Shown here in pieces: positions 61,340-64,000 of a stretch of DNA of 64,000 nt. Each line of letters starts with the position of its first letter. Position 1 is the first letter of the stretch. The position numbers were made by a program, and so were the translations under genes. A model generated the notes under the pieces. The model had not been told where the DNA came from. It did no database searches and worked only from the letters and a program-made list of their open reading frames with translations. This stretch comes from UBA5018 sp947463165 (lineage in GTDB: Bacteria; Cyanobacteriota; Cyanobacteriia; PCC-6307; Cyanobiaceae). The stretch covers positions 62,001-126,000 of the forward strand of contig CALRTY020000003.1 of assembly GCA_943371245.1 (NCBI GenBank), read 5' to 3'.

Positions 61340-62986
61340 ATGGTTCCAATTCGCACTGGTCTTGTCGCGGCCGTTGGTCTGCTGGTTCCGGTCGCCCTGG
61401 ACTGCAACCTTGCAGTCTCAGCCACTGAACTCAACGCCAGCCTCAATCTCGCTGGCATCAGCCAGTACAGCACCCAAGATCAGGTCACCAGCATCTCCCA
61501 GTTCTCCGATATCAAGCCGAGCGACTGGGCCTATCAGGCTTTGAGCAACCTGATCGAGCGCTACGGCTGCGTGGCCGGCTATCCCAACGGCAGCTACAAA
61601 GGCGGTCAGGCCATGAGCCGATTCGAGGCCGCTGCGCTCTTGAATGCCTGCCTCGATCGCGTTACCGAAACCACAGACGAGCTCAAGAAGCTCATCAAGG
61701 AGTTCGAGAGGGAGCTCGCCATCCTCAAGGGCCGGGTGGACGGGCTTACGGCCCGAGTGGGTGAGCTAGAAGCCAGCCAGTTCTCCACCACCACCAAGCT
61801 CAGCGGACAAGCCACGTTTGTGGTGGGAGCCAATGCCTTCTCGGGATCGGCCATCAATAAGGGGGCAAACAGTGTTAATAGAGCCCCCAATTCACTGACT
61901 GGAAAATCACGAACGCCAGTACCCCTGCCCAATGCCACTACATTCAACTACGACCTGCAGCTGACTTTCGATACCAGCTTCACCGGTAAGGATCTGCTGC
62001 GCACCAACCTGCGGGCCGGCAACTTCGGCAGCAGTGTGTTTGGAGGCGAACCCCATGCGCTGGCTCTGTCCACCCTTGAGGTGGCCTTTGAGGATGATGC
62101 GGGGCCCAATGTGGTTGGTATTGACAAACTCTTCTACCAGTGGCCGATGGGAAAAGGATTCACGGCAACTATTGGTGGCCGGGTTGGCCAGGAGGACATG
62201 TTGGCCCTTTGGCCCAGCGTGTATCCCGCTGACACGATCCTCAACGTGATGACGGTGAACGGTGCGCCAGGGGCCTACAGCAAAAATCTCGGCCCAGGTG
62301 CAGGGCTTTGGTGGCAAGACAAAGGGTTCAGCATCAGTGCCAATTACGTGGCCGGCAATGGTGAAAGCGGCAACCCCAGCATTCCAGGGCCCAATGGTGG
62401 AGGTGGTATCGGCAACAAGTTTTCCGGTGCGACTGGCAGTGTTCAATTGGGCTACCAACAGGAGCAGTGGGGGCTGGCCGCAATCTGGACATATGTGCAG
62501 CCTGAAACTCAATTCGTCCCTGGGACGACACCCTTCGTTCACGGCGCCATCGATCACAATAACGATGCAAAAACCAATGCTTGGGGTTTGAGTGGCTTCT
62601 GGCAACCACTCCGCAGTGGTTGGCTACCTTCCCTCAGCCTGGGATGGGGGATCAATACCACCACCTACAGCACGCCTCAGCCCCTGGGCAGCCTCAATAC
62701 CAGCCAGTCTTGGATGATTGGCTTGCAATGGACTGATGTGCTTGCCAAGGGCAATGACTTTGGTTTTGCCGTTGCCCAGCCTGTGTTCGCCACCTCCTTA
62801 AGCGGAGGCGCCAGTCCAAATGATGGCAACTATGTGTGGGAGTGGTGGTACAAGTTCCAGGTGACCGACAACATCTCGATCACCCCTGCTCTCATCTATC
62901 TCAGTCGCCCCCTCGGCCAGGTGACACCCGCAGCTGAAAGCTTCAGCCAGTTCGGCGGCCTGGTGAAGACGAGCTTCCGCTTCTGA
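61340..62986 (+). CDS. SLH-OprB-type outer-membrane porin
   Basis: A 548-residue outer-membrane protein. A signal peptide (about 1-29) precedes an SLH domain (FSDIKPSDWAYQALSNLIER, GYPNGSYKGGQAMSRFEAAA) that anchors the porin to cell-wall polysaccharide. A coiled-coil linker follows (ELKKLIKEFERELAILKGRV, then GELEAS), then the OprB barrel ending in the aromatic tip LVKTSFRF. Cyanobacterial porins of this class (Som/iron-uptake porin type) admit ions and small solutes. Its place 250 bases after znuB, same strand, suggests zinc passage across the outer membrane, but no Zur box is visible before it. Confidence 0.9.
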   Translation: MVPIRTGLVAAVGLLVPVALDCNLAVSATELNASLNLAGISQYSTQDQVTSISQFSDIKPSDWAYQALSNLIERYGCVAGYPNGSYKGGQAMSRFEAAALLNACLDRVTETTDELKKLIKEFERELAILKGRVDGLTARVGELEASQFSTTTKLSGQATFVVGANAFSGSAINKGANSVNRAPNSLTGKSRTPVPLPNATTFNYDLQLTFDTSFTGKDLLRTNLRAGNFGSSVFGGEPHALALSTLEVAFEDDAGPNVVGIDKLFYQWPMGKGFTATIGGRVGQEDMLALWPSVYPADTILNVMTVNGAPGAYSKNLGPGAGLWWQDKGFSISANYVAGNGESGNPSIPGPNGGGGIGNKFSGATGSVQLGYQQEQWGLAAIWTYVQPETQFVPGTTPFVHGAIDHNNDAKTNAWGLSGFWQPLRSGWLPSLSLGWGINTTTYSTPQPLGSLNTSQSWMIGLQWTDVLAKGNDFGFAVAQPVFATSLSGGASPNDGNYVWEWWYKFQVTDNISITPALIYLSRPLGQVTPAAESFSQFGGLVKTSFRF

Positions 62987-63034
62987 GCGGCGGCTCGTCC
63001 GTTGAGATTGTTGTCCACGGTTATCGAAATGCTC

Positions 63035-63226
63035 CTACTGGGGAACCACTTTGGGTGCCGTGGATCCTTTCTCGGAGGCTGGTGCCTCAGGGCTGTGTTT
63101 ATGGAGACCAGGTCGGGCTGGTTTGCGATAGCTGCCTGAGCCGCCGCCGCCGCAGGCCAGGGCGGCAGGGGTGGCGGCCAGCACAGCAAAGATCAGAGCC
63201 AGGCTGAGGTTGCGCTTTGGATTCAT
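63035..63226 (-). CDS. small exported Gly-rich peptide
   Basis: A 63-residue protein with a clear signal peptide (LSLALIFAVLAATPAALA), then a Cys followed by a glycine run (CGGGGSGSY) and a His/Lys/Pro/Ser-rich end (HKHSPEAP). The mature peptide of about 40 residues is too short for a known enzyme. It is convergent with the porin gene of the zinc cluster. The role is unknown; binding metal through Cys/His is speculation. Confidence 0.5.
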   Translation of the reverse strand: MNPKRNLSLALIFAVLAATPAALACGGGGSGSYRKPARPGLHKHSPEAPASEKGSTAPKVVPQ

Positions 63227-63453
63227 GAATTCAGTGTTGGTGTTTGGAATGTTGTGTTGGTTGCTCTAAGCACGCCATCCACAGATCGCCGATGGCATGT
63301 TGGGAGCTTCACCGCAGCTGTTCATGCTGGTGGCTCAGTAAGCAGCCACTGGATGCTTCTGTTTGGGATTCCGCTCGGTGCTAGGCCTTGAGACATGGCG
63401 GCCTTGGGGTCGATGGCAGCCACAAGATAGCGCAAGTCTCCAGTTAAAACAGC
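63227..63453. other. intergenic stretch after the exported peptide
   Basis: Non-coding as far as I can tell; contains the promoter region of the small exported protein (minus strand) and no recognisable repeat. Confidence 0.4.
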
Positions 63454-63819
63454 TCAGTGGAGTGTTGGTGTCATCGGATCGCCGCCCGGCTCGGTGCCTG
63501 GGATTGGCGTGAGGGTCCTGTGTTTGGAGGGTTGCCGCCGAAGACGGTGCGCTTTCACTGCGATCAACGCCTGGCCGAGCTGGTGGTAATGAAGGCAGAG
63601 GCGTCGTTCTGGTGGTTGCTGAAGATGTGGTTGAGCAAGTTGCCTGTCCACGCCAGGGAGTCACTGCCCCTCCAGCCGCGAGGCCAGGGTGACGCTGTCT
63701 TGCTGGATTCCGAAGCACCTGCGCCAGCAGCTGGATCGCTCGTGGGCCGAGCAGGATGTTTGCTGGGGGTCGTCGCCGATTAGCACCCGTACAACGTCGT
63801 TGGTGTCAAGCGTCCCCAC
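63454..63819 (-). pseudogene. decayed PIN-domain toxin
   Basis: GTG 63819 starts VGTLDTNDVVRVLIGDDPQQ, the N-terminal PIN motif with the catalytic Asp in LDTND, overlapping the antitoxin stop by 14 bases. After about 20 residues similarity stops and a TGA closes the frame at 63661. In another frame LIAVKAHRL (63540-63580) resembles the C-terminal core of PIN proteins, suggesting frameshifts. A normal toxin is about 130 residues; none of the three frames is open over that span. Confidence 0.62.
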
Positions 63820-64000
63820 GATCGTCTGGATTGCCCGCGGCGTCGGCGATGGTTTGCTCCATCTGCTCAAGGCTCAGGCAGCGGTTGACCTTGGGGCGGT
63901 GGAGGAACAGCTCTTCCGGCTCGTACTTCGAGGGCACCAGCACCAGTCGCCCCTGACGGTCGATGCTGGCCTGAAGCCTGGCGCCGGGAGCCAGGCCGAG
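63806..64000 (-). CDS. AbrB/SpoVT-type antitoxin, N-terminus beyond window
   Basis: The frame is open to the right edge. The visible 64 residues include LGLAPGARLQASIDRQGRLV, LVPSKYEPEELF and LEQMEQTIADAAG, typical of the swapped-hairpin DNA-binding domain end and the toxin-binding C-terminus of PIN-partner antitoxins. It overlaps the decayed toxin by 14 bases, as in a normal TA operon. Confidence 0.75.
   Translation of the reverse strand, partial: LGLAPGARLQASIDRQGRLVLVPSKYEPEELFLHRPKVNRCLSLEQMEQTIADAAGNPDDRGDA

Overview
The window is GC-rich chromosomal DNA from a cyanobacterium. psbX, a Ycf66-family gene, a high-light-inducible (HLIP) gene and several cyanobacteria-only families (DUF2811, DUF3747, DUF4912, an LpxB-related protein) establish this. 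The order accC, yggT, psbX, ycf66, hli, ABC transporter, HIT, def, and the divergent groES-groEL / atpD-atpC pair, resemble unicellular picocyanobacteria (Synechococcus/Cyanobium). A complete nrtABCD nitrate ABC transporter favours a freshwater or euryhaline member. The genus is an inference; no rRNA is present.

Layout. 1-11 kb starts with the 3' part of sufS and a methyltransferase. It then becomes an accessory stretch: a J-domain/HNH gene pair, a betaine-type permease-binding protein fusion, a decayed formylglycine-generating-enzyme-like gene, a DUF4351 fragment, and an alpha/beta hydrolase next to a large cytosolic-looking subtilase. 11-19 kb holds two membrane-linked stress-type proteins, SMC, a PRC-barrel protein and MsrB. 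19-38 kb is mostly housekeeping: LpxB-like protein, tRNA-Leu, accC, yggT, psbX, ycf66, two lipoproteins, hli, an ABC exporter, HIT, a ComM-type ATPase, S21, peptide deformylase, an S9 peptidase, a glutamate-type symporter, then a FucA-like aldolase with mtnA (5'-thio/deoxy-sugar salvage). 38-47 kb contains a membrane-anchored hydrolase and the nitrate cluster nrtABCD-crp, with a perfect NtcA box upstream and a TrpD-like gene nearby. 47-56 kb has DUF2811, a striking 16 x 13-bp minisatellite, DUF4912, a broken YgjP-like metallopeptidase, groEL/groES with a CIRCE operator, and atpD-atpC. 56-63 kb is a zinc-homeostasis cluster (COG0523 GTPase, WD40 protein, znuA-znuC-znuB, then a porin) with two Zur-like boxes. 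It is flanked on both sides by toxin-antitoxin loci whose PIN-domain toxins look decayed while the antitoxins remain open.

Two themes cut across the window. First, short tandem repeats (6-18 bp units) are unusually common at gene ends and in low-complexity protein tails, in two cases spanning the stop codon. Second, an intergenic dispersed repeat with inverted ends recurs at several places and looks like a non-autonomous mobile element family. No CRISPR array, intact transposase, prophage or rRNA was seen.

The most interesting accessory candidates are the J-domain/HNH pair and the hydrolase/subtilase pair, whose subtilase carries an N-terminal module resembling that of cyanobacterial AbrB regulators.
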